NCBI GenBank assembly: GCA_021732625.1
Contig: JAKFUP010000055.1
Coordinates: 1-39,099 of the forward strand
Length of the DNA stretch: 39,099 nucleotides
Origin: Hyphomicrobiales bacterium
GTDB lineage: Bacteria; Pseudomonadota; Alphaproteobacteria; Rhizobiales; Xanthobacteraceae
Reading direction: 5' to 3'
Positions 26,040 to 34,847 of this stretch are shown piece by piece. Made by a program: the position numbers and the translations under genes. The notes under the pieces are model-generated. The model did no database searches, had not been told where the DNA came from, and saw nothing but the letters and a program-made list of their open reading frames with translations. Each line of letters starts with the position of its first letter. Positions within the stretch are counted from its first letter, which is position 1.

Positions 26040-26483
26040 TTAGGGTTGCGGCATTTTCATTGCTTCGGGCTTCGGATGCGCGAAACTCCATGCATGGCCG
26101 AACGGATCGAGCACCTGTCCGTAACGCGCGCCCCAGAACGCATCCATCGGCGGCATCGTGATTGTGGCGCCGGCATCGACCATGCGCTTGATCGCCGAAT
26201 CGCAGTCCGGCACTTCGATGTGGATCGTGACCGAGGTGCCCTTCAATTGCTTTGGCGGCTGGTAGTGATTGCCACCATGCTGCGCGGCGAATTCCGGGAA
26301 TGCATCGACCACGAAAATGCGCGCGCCGAGCACGTTGATCTCGGAATGCATCAGCCGATTGCCGTCTTCGTACGGCATACGAAACGTTTCGGTCGCGCCG
26401 AGGCCCTTCTTGTAGAATTCGAGCGCGGCGTTGGCGTTATCGACAACCAGATGCGGGGTCACAGTCTGTAGTTTCTCAGTCAT
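26040..26483 (-). CDS. VOC (glyoxalase/PhnB-like) family protein
   Basis: A 147-residue vicinal-oxygen-chelate protein of the PhnB-like group: TVTPHLVVDNANAALEFYKK opens the first beta-alpha-beta-beta-beta module and TSVTIHIEVPDCDSAIKRMV the second, ending in the PFGHAWSFA motif. Candidate metal or substrate contacts are His and Glu residues in these strands, but a full VOC metal triad cannot be confirmed by eye. It could be an isomerase, dioxygenase-like or binding protein. It is the second gene of the ArsR-led operon, 60 bases after arsR and 66 before the DoxX-like gene. Confidence 0.9.
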   Translation of the reverse strand: MTEKLQTVTPHLVVDNANAALEFYKKGLGATETFRMPYEDGNRLMHSEINVLGARIFVVDAFPEFAAQHGGNHYQPPKQLKGTSVTIHIEVPDCDSAIKRMVDAGATITMPPMDAFWGARYGQVLDPFGHAWSFAHPKPEAMKMPQP

Positions 26484-26543
26484 TTTTGCACTCCTGAACG
26501 GGACTTAGTCGAGTAAAACTCAAATTGGACAAAGCGATTGCCG

Positions 26544-26960
26544 CTATTTCTTTCCGCCGCGCTTTTTGTCTTTCGGCGGCTTCGGATTTCGAGGACCTCT
26601 CGGACTCCTCGGTCTTTGCGGCGGCAGGCCCTGTAATTCGCGCAGATAATCGTCGAGGCGGTCGAGACGCTGCTCCCAGAACTGCCGGTACTGATCCAGC
26701 CACTCATCGAGACTTTTCAACGCCTGCGGTTCGATCTTGCAGGGCCGCCATTGCGCCTCGCGGCTTCGCGTGATGAGGCCGGCACTTTCCAGAACCTTCA
26801 GATGCTTCGAGATCGCAGGTCCCGACATATCGAACGGTTTCGACAATTCGGTGACTGTCGTCTCGCCCCGCGCCAGCCGCGCGATGATGGCGCGGCGGGT
26901 CGGATCGGCAAGGGCTGCGAACGTGGCACTCAGCGGGTCCGGGGACATAGCCGGGGGCAT
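26544..26960 (-). CDS. ArsR family (non-metal type) transcriptional regulator
   Basis: A 138-residue winged-helix repressor. Residues 7-90 match the ArsR subgroup found with AHSA1 genes: TFAALADPTRRAIIARLARG, VTELSKPFDMSGPAISKHLK (recognition helix), VLESAGLITRSREAQWRPCK. The metal-site motif ELCVCDL of ArsR/SmtB sensors is absent. The tail is Arg/Lys/Pro-rich and ends KDKKRGGKK. The ATG at 26960 has no visible ribosome site and sits only 5 bases from a near-palindromic operator, so the message may be leaderless; an ATG at 26948 is the alternative. It leads an operon with VOC, DoxX-like, SRPBCC, YjbR and AHSA1 genes and probably represses it. Confidence 0.92.
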   Translation of the reverse strand: MPPAMSPDPLSATFAALADPTRRAIIARLARGETTVTELSKPFDMSGPAISKHLKVLESAGLITRSREAQWRPCKIEPQALKSLDEWLDQYRQFWEQRLDRLDDYLRELQGLPPQRPRSPRGPRNPKPPKDKKRGGKK

Positions 26961-26965
26961 TGATA

Positions 26966-26993
26966 AACCATCTGGTTAATTAACTGATTGGTT
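26966..26993. promoter_or_regulatory. Candidate ArsR operator/promoter
   Basis: A 28-base dyad: outer arms AACCA and TGGTT, centred on the perfect palindrome GTTAATTAAC. It is AT-rich in a GC-rich genome and begins 5 bases before the arsR start codon, so a bound ArsR would block both polymerase and ribosome access. Confidence 0.6.
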
Positions 26994-27037
26994 CAGTAAT
27001 TAATCCGGCTTCGCCTGTCAAGCAATGGTTCAGCAAT

Positions 27038-27646
27038 TTAGATGGAGCGTCGTTGCGATCGCTCGGGCCGGGTCAACATCAAGCGCCTGTGCGATCGCAT
27101 CAGCGCCCGCGAAAACACTTTTCTGTCGTTGACCGCACGCGCCAGCACCAGCGCGCCCTGAATCTCGAGTACCGCCTGCTCGGCCAGATGCCGCGCGACT
27201 GTTGGCGAATGACCCAGCTTGCGCAGCGCCAACGCCAGTGCATCGACCCACGCGACGAAGTATTCCTTCACACGATCGGCGAAAAGATCGCGCGCATTGC
27301 CGAGCGCGACAACGCCGATCAGGCACACGCGACGTCCGGAGCGGAAATAAGTGTCCACGCCAGCGAACATATCCGCGATTCCGCCGCGCGGATCGGACGC
27401 CTTGCGCAGCGGCCGATAGATCTCTGTGACGAACCACGCATCGATCGACCCCAGCACCTCGGCCGCCATCTGCTCTTTCCCACCGGGAAAGAAGTGATAG
27501 AGGCTGCCCTTGCCGAGGCCGGTCGCCTCCGAGATCAGCGCCAGCGACGCGCCCTCGTAGCCATGCGCACGAAAAACCTCTCCCAAGGCCGAGAGCAATT
27601 CTGCTCGGCCTGCAAGCGAGCTTTTTGTGCGGGCTGGCTCAGGCAA
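27038..27646 (-). CDS. TetR family regulator (LmrA/YxaF-like)
   Basis: A 202-residue TetR-type repressor. The HTH contains ELLSALGEVFRAHGYEGASL and GLGKGSLYHFFPGGKEQMAA; the FPGGKEQ extension marks the LmrA/YxaF-like subgroup. The C-terminal domain includes VCLIGVVALGNARDLFADRV. It starts one base after the DUF1348 stop on the same strand, so the pair is surely co-transcribed and probably co-translated. A perfect inverted repeat overlapping the promoter of the pair is its likely operator. LmrA-type regulators respond to small aromatic compounds in characterised cases; the ligand here is unknown. Confidence 0.92.
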   Translation of the reverse strand: MPEPARTKSSLAGRAELLSALGEVFRAHGYEGASLALISEATGLGKGSLYHFFPGGKEQMAAEVLGSIDAWFVTEIYRPLRKASDPRGGIADMFAGVDTYFRSGRRVCLIGVVALGNARDLFADRVKEYFVAWVDALALALRKLGHSPTVARHLAEQAVLEIQGALVLARAVNDRKVFSRALMRSHRRLMLTRPERSQRRSI

Positions 27647-27647
27647 G

Positions 27648-28115
27648 TTACAATGGGCTTTCAGTCAGGCCGGGATAATCCGCTGGACGCGGACCGGGGG
27701 CTGGCCAGAGGAAGCGCCGCTCGCTCTCCTTGATGACGGTATCGTTGATGCTGGCTTCGCGGCGTCTCATCAGTCCAGCTTCGCTGAACTCCCACTGCTC
27801 ATTGCCGTAGGAGCGGTGCCACTGGCCATCGGCATCATGCCACTCGTATTGGAAACGCACAGCAATACGATTGTCGTGAAACGCCCACAGATCCTTGATC
27901 AGGCGATAATCCATCTCCTTTTCCCATTTACGCTTGAGAAATTCGACGATGGCAGGCCGGCCCTGAAAGAACTCGCCGCGGTTACGCCAGGTACTGTCTT
28001 CGGTATAGGCGAGTGATACCCGCTCGGGATCGCGAAAATTCCAGGCGTCTTCCGCCATGCGCGCCTTCTGCGCAGCGGTTTCCTTTGTGAAAGGCGGAAA
28101 AGGCGGACGGGACAT
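27648..28115 (-). CDS. DUF1348 family NTF2-like protein
   Basis: A 155-residue member of the DUF1348 family with an NTF2-like fold: [59 protein letters not shown], then [20 protein letters not shown] and the final [16 protein letters not shown]2-like proteins form cone-shaped pockets and can be enzymes or binding proteins; no activity is established for this family. The ATG at 28115 is chosen for GAGGAAA nine bases upstream, rather than a longer frame that would run through the operator. It is the first gene of a two-gene unit with a TetR regulator. Confidence 0.92.
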   Translation of the reverse strand: MSRPPFPPFTKETAAQKARMAEDAWNFRDPERVSLAYTEDSTWRNRGEFFQGRPAIVEFLKRKWEKEMDYRLIKDLWAFHDNRIAVRFQYEWHDADGQWHRSYGNEQWEFSEAGLMRRREASINDTVIKESERRFLWPAPGPRPADYPGLTESPL

Positions 28116-28154
28116 GGCGGCGATTTCCTCACTGGCTTGATCCGGCGTGCGGAA

Positions 28155-28181
28155 ATTGTACCTATTGGTACAAAATATCAA
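28155..28181 (-). promoter_or_regulatory. Promoter with overlapping TetR operator for DUF1348-tetR
   Basis: The perfect inverted repeat TTGTACC-TATT-GGTACAA (28156-28173) overlaps a minus-strand -10-like TACAAT (28155-28160) and sits between it and a -35-like TTGATA (28176-28181; spacing 15). Binding there would block polymerase. It lies about 40 bases upstream of the DUF1348 start. Confidence 0.7.
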
Positions 28182-28216
28182 GAGCGTTTGCGAAATCTCG
28201 AGATCAGATTTGCCTG

Positions 28217-28675
28217 TCAAGGCAAGGTTGTTTGGTCCGCCCGCATCAGGATACGAAGCGCCTTCGGGATTGGTTTTGCCCGGCCATCGGATACGAACGC
28301 CACCTTCACTTTGGCCTCAACCAGAATCTCCGTGCCGCGCGACACCTTTTGCCCGAGCGTCATCGAAGCGCCTTTGACCTCGAGTGGCCAGGTGGTGACT
28401 TCCAGCAAGTCATCCATTCGCGCAGGTCGGAGAAATTCAAGCTGCATCGATCGCACGACGAAGGCAAAACCCGGCGCCTCGGCTTCAGCCTCGGCAAACA
28501 GTGCGTGCTGATCGGCACCCAGCAGCCGCAGATAGTTGGTGCGGCCGCGCTCCATGAATTTCAGATAATTGGCGTGATAGACGATGCCGGAAAAATCAGT
28601 GTCTTCATAATAGACCCGGACCTGCATGACATGCCGGCCGTCGCGTACCGCACCATCGAGATTGTTCTCTGCCAC
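28217..28675 (-). CDS. ybgC: Tol-Pal-associated acyl-CoA thioesterase YbgC
   Basis: A 152-residue hot-dog-fold thioesterase. The YbgC signature is present: [20 protein letters not shown], with the catalytic Asp, then [14 protein letters not shown] and [19 protein letters not shown] chose the GTG at 28675 because GAGGA lies five bases upstream; the longer frame starts at an ATG inside a region that would run into the tandem repeat. In related genomes ybgC directly precedes tolQ. Here an accessory block of about 6 kb lies between them. It probably hydrolyses short-chain acyl-CoAs or acyl-ACP and is linked to envelope lipid metabolism. Confidence 0.93.
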   Translation of the reverse strand: MAENNLDGAVRDGRHVMQVRVYYEDTDFSGIVYHANYLKFMERGRTNYLRLLGADQHALFAEAEAEAPGFAFVVRSMQLEFLRPARMDDLLEVTTWPLEVKGASMTLGQKVSRGTEILVEAKVKVAFVSDGRAKPIPKALRILMRADQTTLP

Positions 28676-28727
28676 GGGTTCCTCACACGAAATGCCCGTC
28701 CGTGTTTGCCGCTCAACAGGCGCGAGG

Positions 28728-28792
28728 GCAAGTCTTATGCGCAAGTCTTATGCGCAAGTCTTAAACGCAAGTCTTAAACGCAAGTCTTATGC
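28728..28792. repeat. Five tandem 13-bp repeats at the phosphoesterase 3' end
   Basis: Five units of GCAAGTCTTA(T/A)(G/A)C run head to tail (28728, 28741, 28754, 28767, 28780). The last unit contains the stop codon of the phosphoesterase gene, so each copy carries one TAA on that strand. It is a candidate variable-number repeat. Confidence 0.9.
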
Positions 28793-29701
28793 GCCGCGAT
28801 TTCCGCCGAGCGTTACCAGCACGATTTCAGGCGGCATGCCAAGACGGAACGGCATGATGCTGCATCCGAGACCGCCGGAGACCACCACATCGCATTTTGT
28901 GTGCGTGTGGCCATAGGCGAACTTGCTTCCGTATCGCGACGGCACCACCGGAGACCAGCCGAACAGCCGAATTTGCCCGCCATGGGTATGGCCGCTCAAT
29001 TGCAGTGCGACCCGCTCAGGCATGCGCATTGCTACATCCGGTTCGTGTGCAAGCATGATGACCGGCGCATCGTCGGTGACTTTCGCGAGCGTCGCATTCA
29101 GATCGTCGACACCAATACGATCGATATGTCTGAGCACGCGCGCGGGCAGATAAGCCAACTGATCGCCAAGACCGGCAAGCCAGAAGGCTCGGCCGTCTTT
29201 TTGCAGTCTCACCGCATCGTTCTCGTAAACCGGAATGCCGGCGCGTTCGAGTTCGCGGCGCGCAACCGTGTGCCCTTGCCCCGAGCGCTGGACCGCTCTG
29301 TCTTCCCACCAATCGTGATTACCGAGGATGGCATGCACCCCGAGCGGCGCTTTCAACCCGGCAAGCACCGGCGCCCATTCGCTGGCCGGGATCGGAGTGG
29401 CGGTCGAGCGCATACCGCTTTCATAATCGCCGAGCAGGACGATGATGTCGGCGTTCAGCGCGTTGGTGCGCGCGACGATCTCCGCAATGCGATCGAGCGG
29501 CATCCACGGATCGCAGGCGTGAACATCTGCAACGGCCGCGATCTTCAGCGGAAAATCTTTCGGCCATTGCGGTGGCGCGAGATCGTAGGGCGTGACGCGA
29601 AGCCGATGGGTCGGCTCGATCCCGAATCCATAGGCAACGGTGGACGCCCCGAAGGCGCTGATGCCCGCGGCAAGACGCAGAAAATGACGGCGTGAAATCA
29701 T
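28787..29701 (-). CDS. Tat-exported metallophosphoesterase (YaeI-like)
   Basis: A 304-residue calcineurin-like phosphoesterase. The N-terminus SRRHFLRLAAGISAFGASTV is a twin-arginine signal. Metal-binding motifs follow: VADVHACDPW (DxH), LLGDYESG (GDxE), LGNHDWWED (GNHD), LAHEPDVAM, and GHTHGGQI (GHTH). This matches the YaeI/phosphodiesterase group. The start is the ATG at 29701. It lies between ruvB (97 bases upstream) and ybgC, on the same strand, and is not part of the usual ruvCAB-ybgC order. Its stop codon lies in the last unit of a 13-bp tandem array. Substrate unknown. Confidence 0.9.
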   Translation of the reverse strand: MISRRHFLRLAAGISAFGASTVAYGFGIEPTHRLRVTPYDLAPPQWPKDFPLKIAAVADVHACDPWMPLDRIAEIVARTNALNADIIVLLGDYESGMRSTATPIPASEWAPVLAGLKAPLGVHAILGNHDWWEDRAVQRSGQGHTVARRELERAGIPVYENDAVRLQKDGRAFWLAGLGDQLAYLPARVLRHIDRIGVDDLNATLAKVTDDAPVIMLAHEPDVAMRMPERVALQLSGHTHGGQIRLFGWSPVVPSRYGSKFAYGHTHTKCDVVVSGGLGCSIMPFRLGMPPEIVLVTLGGNRGA

Positions 29702-29798
29702 GTATGGTTAATCGTGATGCTCATGCTTCATCGTAGATACGATTGAAGCGGAATTTGGGTGCAGATAATCACGGCCGGCGTATCGACAAGATCGTGCG

Positions 29799-30854
29799 TT
29801 AGTTGGACGCATCGTCCTGATCGCCACCGCCAAACAGCCCAAACTGCGATGGATCGCGCGATGGTTCTGAAAGCCCAAGATGACGGAAAGCGTGGCTCGT
29901 TAACAAACGTCCACGTGGCGTGCGCTGCAGATAGCCGCACTGGATCAGATAAGGCTCGATAATGTCTTCGATCGCGTCACGCGGTTCGGACAACGCCGCG
30001 GCCATGGTCTCGACGCCGACCGGCCCGCCGCCGTAGTTCAGCGCAATCGTCGTCAAGTAGCGGCGATCCATCGCATCGAGGCCGGCTGCATCGACTTCCA
30101 GCGCGCTCAGGGCGTGATCGGCGATCTTGCGGTCGATTGCGCTGGCGTCAGCCGCCGAGGCAAAGTCACGCACCCGCCGCAGCAAACGGCCCGCGATACG
30201 CGGGGTGCCCCGTGCGCGCCGGGCGATTTCATTGGCGCCATCTGGTGACATCCCGATCTCGAGCACCCGCGCACCGCGGGTGACGATCTTTTCCAATTCC
30301 TGCTCGGTATAGAAATTCAGCCGCACCGGAATGCCGAAGCGATCGCGCAGCGGATTGGTCAGCAGACCCGCGCGCGTGGTGGCGCCGACCAGCGTGAATT
30401 TCGCGAGATCGATCTTCACCGAGCGTGCCGCCGGTCCCTCACCGATGATGAGGTCGAGCTGGAAATCCTCCATCGCCGGATAGAGCACTTCTTCGACCGC
30501 CGGATTGAGCCGATGGATTTCGTCGATAAAGAGCACGTCGCGCTCCTCGAGATTGGTCAGCAGCGCCGCGAGGTCGCCGGCTTTTGCAATCACCGGACCC
30601 GACGTGGCCCGAAAGCCGACGCCAAGTTCGCGCGCGACGATCTGCGCCAGCGTAGTCTTGCCCAATCCAGGCGGGCCGACGAACAGCACATGATCGAGCG
30701 CCTCGCCGCGCTTGCGCGCCGCATCGATGAAAATCTGCAAGTTGGCGCGCGCCTGCTGCTGGCCGACGAACTCCGACAACAATTGCGGACGCAGCGATGT
30801 ATCGCCGACATCATCGGAGCGGCGCTCGGGCGTGACGAGGCGCGAGGTGCTCAC
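29799..30854 (-). CDS. ruvB: Holliday junction branch migration ATPase RuvB
   Basis: A 351-residue AAA+ motor that drives branch migration of Holliday junctions with RuvA. Walker A GPPGLGKT at 60-67, Walker B with DEIH at 111-114, the RuvB intervening and winged-helix regions ([37 protein letters not shown]). The start codon is GTG at 30854, overlapping the ruvA stop as GTGA. The length is normal for alphaproteobacteria. It is part of the compact ruvCAB operon with four-base overlaps at both junctions. Confidence 0.98.
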   Translation of the reverse strand: MSTSRLVTPERRSDDVGDTSLRPQLLSEFVGQQQARANLQIFIDAARKRGEALDHVLFVGPPGLGKTTLAQIVARELGVGFRATSGPVIAKAGDLAALLTNLEERDVLFIDEIHRLNPAVEEVLYPAMEDFQLDLIIGEGPAARSVKIDLAKFTLVGATTRAGLLTNPLRDRFGIPVRLNFYTEQELEKIVTRGARVLEIGMSPDGANEIARRARGTPRIAGRLLRRVRDFASAADASAIDRKIADHALSALEVDAAGLDAMDRRYLTTIALNYGGGPVGVETMAAALSEPRDAIEDIIEPYLIQCGYLQRTPRGRLLTSHAFRHLGLSEPSRDPSQFGLFGGGDQDDASN

Positions 30855-31468
30855 TTCGCTAGCTCCTTCAGCCCGAGCCGAATGAGTTGCGCCGTCTCAG
30901 CCTTGTCGCCGGCACTGCGGGCGGCACTCGCAATCGCGGCCGCCGCCTGCGGATGACCATAACCCAGATTGACCAGAGCCGAGATCGCGTCAGTGATGGG
31001 ACGCGGTGCGCGGTTGTCATCGATCGCGCCTGACAATTGCACCACCGCCGGATCGATATTGGCGAACGCTGGCACCTTGTCCTTCAACTCAGTGACGATG
31101 CGTTCCGCCACTTTGGGCCCGACGCCGGGCGTGCGCGCCACCGCGGCCTTGTCACGCAACGCAATGGCATTGGCGAGATCGGGCGGCGTCAACGTGCTCA
31201 ACACCGCCAGCGCCACTTTCGCGCCGACGCCTTGCACGGTCTGCAGCAGGCGGAACCACTCGCGCTCCATGTCGGTGCGGAAACCGAACAGCTTGATCTG
31301 ATCCTCGCGGACATAAGTTTCGATCGAGAGCGTTGCGCCCTCGCCCGGCGTCGGCAGAGCCTGCAAGGTGCGCGCCGAGCAATGCACCTGATAGCCGACG
31401 CCCGAGACGTCGAGGATCACGTAATCCTCGCCGTAAGAATCAATCAAGCCCTTGAGCTTGCCGATCAT
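30851..31468 (-). CDS. ruvA: Holliday junction DNA helicase subunit RuvA
   Basis: A 205-residue protein that recognises the four-way junction and loads RuvB. Domain I OB-fold ([20 protein letters not shown]), domain II helix-hairpin-helix motifs ([19 protein letters not shown] and [20 protein letters not shown]), and domain III at the C-terminus ([19 protein letters not shown]), the RuvB-binding part. The ATG at 31468 overlaps the ruvC stop as ATGA, and its own stop overlaps the ruvB start. Confidence 0.98.
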   Translation of the reverse strand: MIGKLKGLIDSYGEDYVILDVSGVGYQVHCSARTLQALPTPGEGATLSIETYVREDQIKLFGFRTDMEREWFRLLQTVQGVGAKVALAVLSTLTPPDLANAIALRDKAAVARTPGVGPKVAERIVTELKDKVPAFANIDPAVVQLSGAIDDNRAPRPITDAISALVNLGYGHPQAAAAIASAARSAGDKAETAQLIRLGLKELAK

Positions 31469-31977
31469 CGCGCCACCGCCAGCTTCAATGCGAGGCTCTG
31501 GCGATGATGCGCGTGCGTGATCGCAATGGCGAGTGCGTCGGCGGCATCCGCCGATCCCGGATTGGCCTTTGGCAGGAGAATACCGAGCATCACCCTGATC
31601 TGGTTCTTGTCGGCATGGCCCGCACCGACCACGGTTTTCTTCACGAGGTTCGGCGCGTATTCGGCGACAGAAATTCCGAACGCCGCCGGCGCCAGCATGG
31701 CGACGCCGCGCGCCTGCCCGAGCTTGAGCGTCGATGCACCATCCTTGTTGACGAAGGTCTGCTCGATCGCGGCTTCCGCCGGACTGAATTCGCCGAGAAT
31801 GCGCGCGAGGCCCTGATGGATCGCGAGCAGACGCTCTGCCAGCGGCGAAGTCTCGCGCGATTCCACCGATCCGCAGCCGACATAGATCAGGCGATTGCCG
31901 TCCACGTCGATCACGCCCCAGCCTGTGCGGCGGAGACCGGGATCGATGCCGAGAATGCGAATCGGAGCGCGGTGCAT
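31465..31977 (-). CDS. ruvC: Holliday junction resolvase RuvC
   Basis: A 170-residue endonuclease that cuts Holliday junctions symmetrically. The catalytic acidic residues are in place: D12 in [15 protein letters not shown]72 in [11 protein letters not shown], and D144/D147 in [18 protein letters not shown]. The ATG at 31977 gives the family N-terminus; an upstream TTG at 32016 adds a doubtful extension. It is the first gene of ruvCAB; yebC precedes it by about 90 bases on the same strand. Confidence 0.97.
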   Translation of the reverse strand: MHRAPIRILGIDPGLRRTGWGVIDVDGNRLIYVGCGSVESRETSPLAERLLAIHQGLARILGEFSPAEAAIEQTFVNKDGASTLKLGQARGVAMLAPAAFGISVAEYAPNLVKKTVVGAGHADKNQIRVMLGILLPKANPGSADAADALAIAITHAHHRQSLALKLAVAR

Positions 31978-32068
31978 GGCTATTGATAGCCTTGGGACAA
32001 GCCCAATCCTAGGCAAAGCTATTCGCGGAGTGCCGGCTTTCCCTCTCCCACAAGGACAGAGGGTCTGT

Positions 32069-32815
32069 TCACGCCCCCAACTTCGCCATCAGAATGTCGG
32101 AGATCTCGAAGTTGGCATAGACGTTCTGGACGTCGTCATGCTCGTTAAGATTGTCGAGCAGCTTGAGCAGCTTTTCGCCGGTCTCGTCATCGACCGCGAT
32201 GGTGTTCTGAGGTTTCCAGGTAAGACCCGACTTGCGCGCTTCGCCGAATTTGGACTCCAGCGACTTTGCCACTTCGGCAAATGAGTCCGGCGAGGCGGAA
32301 ACCTCGTGGCCGCTGTCGGCCGATACCACGTCATCAGCACCCGCATCGATCGCAGCTTCCAGCATGGCATCGGCGGATGCGACTTTGGCGTCGTACTCGA
32401 TCGATCCGATGCGATCGAACATGAACGCGACCGATCCGGTTTCGCCGAGGTTGCCGCCGGACTTGGTGAAGAACGAGCGGATGTCGGAGGCGGCGCGATT
32501 GCGATTGTCGGTCAGTGCCTCGACGATCACCGCGATGCCGCCCGGGCCATAACCCTCGTAACGGATCTCGTCATAGCTCTCGGTATCGCCGCCGATCGCC
32601 TTCTTGATCGCGCGTTCGATATTGTCGCGCGGCATATTCTCCTGACGCGCCGCGATCACCGCTGCGCGCAGACGCGGGTTCATTGCCGGATCAGGAGTAC
32701 CAAGTTTCGCAGCCACCGTGATTTCACGCGCGAGCTTGCCGAACATCTTGGACTTCATCGCGTCCTGACGCCCCTTGCGGTGCATGATGTTCTTGAATTG
32801 GGAATGGCCGGCCAT
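32069..32815 (-). CDS. yebC: YebC/PmpR family protein (TACO1-like)
   Basis: A 248-residue protein of the YebC family, seen with ruvC in many bacteria. [20 protein letters not shown] is the typical N-terminus. It also has [34 protein letters not shown] and the [20 protein letters not shown] signature. Members bind DNA as regulators in some species, and recent work on the family links some of them to translation of proline-rich stretches. Which role applies here cannot be told. The ATG is at 32815, and the divergent gap to the plus-strand chemoreceptor gene starts there. Confidence 0.96.
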   Translation of the reverse strand: MAGHSQFKNIMHRKGRQDAMKSKMFGKLAREITVAAKLGTPDPAMNPRLRAAVIAARQENMPRDNIERAIKKAIGGDTESYDEIRYEGYGPGGIAVIVEALTDNRNRAASDIRSFFTKSGGNLGETGSVAFMFDRIGSIEYDAKVASADAMLEAAIDAGADDVVSADSGHEVSASPDSFAEVAKSLESKFGEARKSGLTWKPQNTIAVDDETGEKLLKLLDNLNEHDDVQNVYANFEISDILMAKLGA

Positions 32816-32950
32816 GTCGGATCTTTCGAAGTCTGGTCTCGCGAAGTGCTCTCAATTGTGGTCGCGGCGCGGGGTTATAGGCCCGAAGCGGCCCGAAATC
32901 AAAGACTTGGTCGATCCGCTCGGGGGTGCGGCTCCCTGCCGCAAACAGGG

Positions 32951-32965
32951 TTAACCGTTGGTTTA
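32951..32965. promoter_or_regulatory. CtrA-like box upstream of the chemoreceptor-like gene
   Basis: TTAA-CCGTTGG-TTTA matches TTAA-N7-TTAA with one mismatch, 62 bases before the start codon at 33027 and in the divergent gap with yebC. Confidence 0.45.
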
Positions 32966-33026
32966 CAGGGTAATGGGAAACTCCCGCCAGACGGAAAATG
33001 ACCCCTTCCGAACTCCGGGATGCGTA

Positions 33027-34778
33027 ATGGCATTTGCACTGTTTCGCCGGAGTCCGGCGCCTGAGAACATATCCGCCGCAGCCGCTGTAGCCGAACAGGC
33101 TGCGCCTGCTGTCACGCCGGTCGTGCCCGCGGACGACTCCTCGAAAGCCATTCTCGATCTGCTTCAGCTCGAACTCGGCACCATGATCCGCCAGCTCGAA
33201 CGTGCGGCGAATTCGGTAGCCATCGGAGCGGAGTCAACTGCGGCCACACTCTCGACCATTCGCGTACGCACCGAAAATCTCACTGGACGATCCAGCGAAG
33301 CGCAATCGACTGCTGAGAGCTTCTCTCTCGCCGCCGACAAATTCACCCATTCCGCAGACGGGATCGGCTCACAGGTCCGCGATGCGACCAGGCTTGCCGA
33401 CGACGCCAGCGCTGCGGCGCGCGAGGCCAGTGAAAACGTCGATCGCCTGCGCGAATCCTCCGCCGCCATCGGCAACGTGGTCGATCTCATCGCGAGCATC
33501 GCGCGTCAGACCACGCTGCTCGCGCTCAACTCGACCATTGAGGCAGCGCGTGCCGGTGAAGCCGGAAGAGGCTTCGCTGTCGTCGCATCCGAAGTGAAGG
33601 CGCTTGCGGTGCAAACGCAAAACGCCACGGAAGAAATTCGCAAGAAGATCGATGCCCTGCAACAGGACGCGATGAATTCGATCGGTGCCGTGCATCGCAT
33701 TTCAAAATCGATCGATGCCATCCGGCCGGTGTTCGAGACGGTCAACGGCGCGGTTGCGGATCAAAGCGCCACCACCGGCGAAATAGCGATCAACGCCGCT
33801 GCCGCGTCGAGTTTCATCGCCTCGGTCGGCGACGGCGCCAGCCAGATCGACAGCGCGACGCGCGAGGCCGAGACCCATGGTATCAGCGTCGCGAAGGCTG
33901 GACAGGCGGTCATGATATTCGCCGGCAAGCTCAAGGCGCGTTGCGCCATGCTGTTGCGGCAAGATGCTAACGCCGTCATCCCTCGGCTGCCTTGCAAGCT
34001 GCCGATCGAACTCAAGCCGAAGAACAAGGCAGCCATCGCGGCCGACGTATTTGAAATCTCCACTGCCAGCCTGCTCATCGTCGGCGCCGGTGTCTCGATG
34101 TTGCCTATCGGCGAAACCATCGACGTCATTCTGACGGACATCGGCGATTGCCGCATCCGGATCACTGCGCACAATGCTGTGGGCACCGAGGCCGTTTTCG
34201 CATCGCCTGACGCGGCGCTCGCCGACCGGATCGAAGATAAGGTCTGGGCCATCCAGGATTCCGGAACGCAGGATGTGATGCTTGCGATGGAAGCTGGCGA
34301 AGCATTGAACACAATTTTCAACGACGCTATCGCGCGCGGAGACATCAGTCTCGACGATCTGTTCGACGATAACTATGCCGTCATCGAAGGCTCCGAGCCG
34401 GTGCAGCACCGCACGCGGATTCTCGATTGGGCCGACCGCACACTGCCATCGTTCCAGGAGGCGTTTCTGGCCAAGGATTCGCGTCTCGCGTTCTCGGCCT
34501 GCATCGACCGCAACGGATATTTGCCGGTGCACAACAATATCTATTCACATCCGCAGCGCGCCGGCGACGTGGCATTCAACACTGCAAACTCACGCAATCG
34601 CCGCATCTTCAATGACGCCGCAGGACTAGCCGCCGGGCGCAACACCCGCGCCTATCTGGTTCAGACCTATGCCCGCGACATGGGTAACGGCCAGAAGATC
34701 ATGATGCGCGAGATCGACGTGCCGATCCGCGTCGGCGGCCGTCACTGGGGCGGATTTCGGACGGCGTATAAGCTCTGA
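33027..34778 (+). CDS. Soluble methyl-accepting chemotaxis-like protein with C-terminal sensor region
   Basis: A 583-residue protein without membrane segments. An N-terminal coiled-coil carries the MCP signalling tip at about 158-193 ([20 protein letters not shown], then [17 protein letters not shown]). A middle region (about 320-395, [20 protein letters not shown] and [12 protein letters not shown]) resembles a degenerate PilZ domain that has lost its c-di-GMP arginines. The C-terminal region (about 420-583, [20 protein letters not shown] and [20 protein letters not shown]) resembles a sensor segment found in other soluble MCPs. The signalling tip thus precedes the sensor, the reverse of classical receptors. 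The ATG at 33027 is preferred to an upstream in-frame GTG/ATG set. The only plus-strand gene between 1 and 38 kb; a CtrA-like box lies upstream. Confidence 0.85.
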   Translation: MAFALFRRSPAPENISAAAAVAEQAAPAVTPVVPADDSSKAILDLLQLELGTMIRQLERAANSVAIGAESTAATLSTIRVRTENLTGRSSEAQSTAESFSLAADKFTHSADGIGSQVRDATRLADDASAAAREASENVDRLRESSAAIGNVVDLIASIARQTTLLALNSTIEAARAGEAGRGFAVVASEVKALAVQTQNATEEIRKKIDALQQDAMNSIGAVHRISKSIDAIRPVFETVNGAVADQSATTGEIAINAAAASSFIASVGDGASQIDSATREAETHGISVAKAGQAVMIFAGKLKARCAMLLRQDANAVIPRLPCKLPIELKPKNKAAIAADVFEISTASLLIVGAGVSMLPIGETIDVILTDIGDCRIRITAHNAVGTEAVFASPDAALADRIEDKVWAIQDSGTQDVMLAMEAGEALNTIFNDAIARGDISLDDLFDDNYAVIEGSEPVQHRTRILDWADRTLPSFQEAFLAKDSRLAFSACIDRNGYLPVHNNIYSHPQRAGDVAFNTANSRNRRIFNDAAGLAAGRNTRAYLVQTYARDMGNGQKIMMREIDVPIRVGGRHWGGFRTAYKL

Positions 34779-34847
34779 CTTCATTCTTCTGACGAAACGT
34801 CGGATGATATTCAGCTCAACTCGCAAATACAAACTTTTACAATTGGC

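Noticed and set aside
26476-26707. Small minus-strand frames overlapping the arsR 3' end
   Set aside because: Out-of-frame shadows of arsR with no own start signals.
28728-28792. CRISPR-like direct repeats
   Set aside because: Units are 13 bases and contiguous with no spacers, and no cas genes are present.
32041-32063. Hairpin CCCTCT/AGAGGG downstream of yebC as a terminator
   Set aside because: Short stem with a long loop and no U-run on the minus strand.
34788-34808. Hairpin TCTGACG/CGTCGGA after the chemoreceptor gene as a terminator
   Set aside because: It has a mismatch and is not followed by a U-run, so termination there is not supported.
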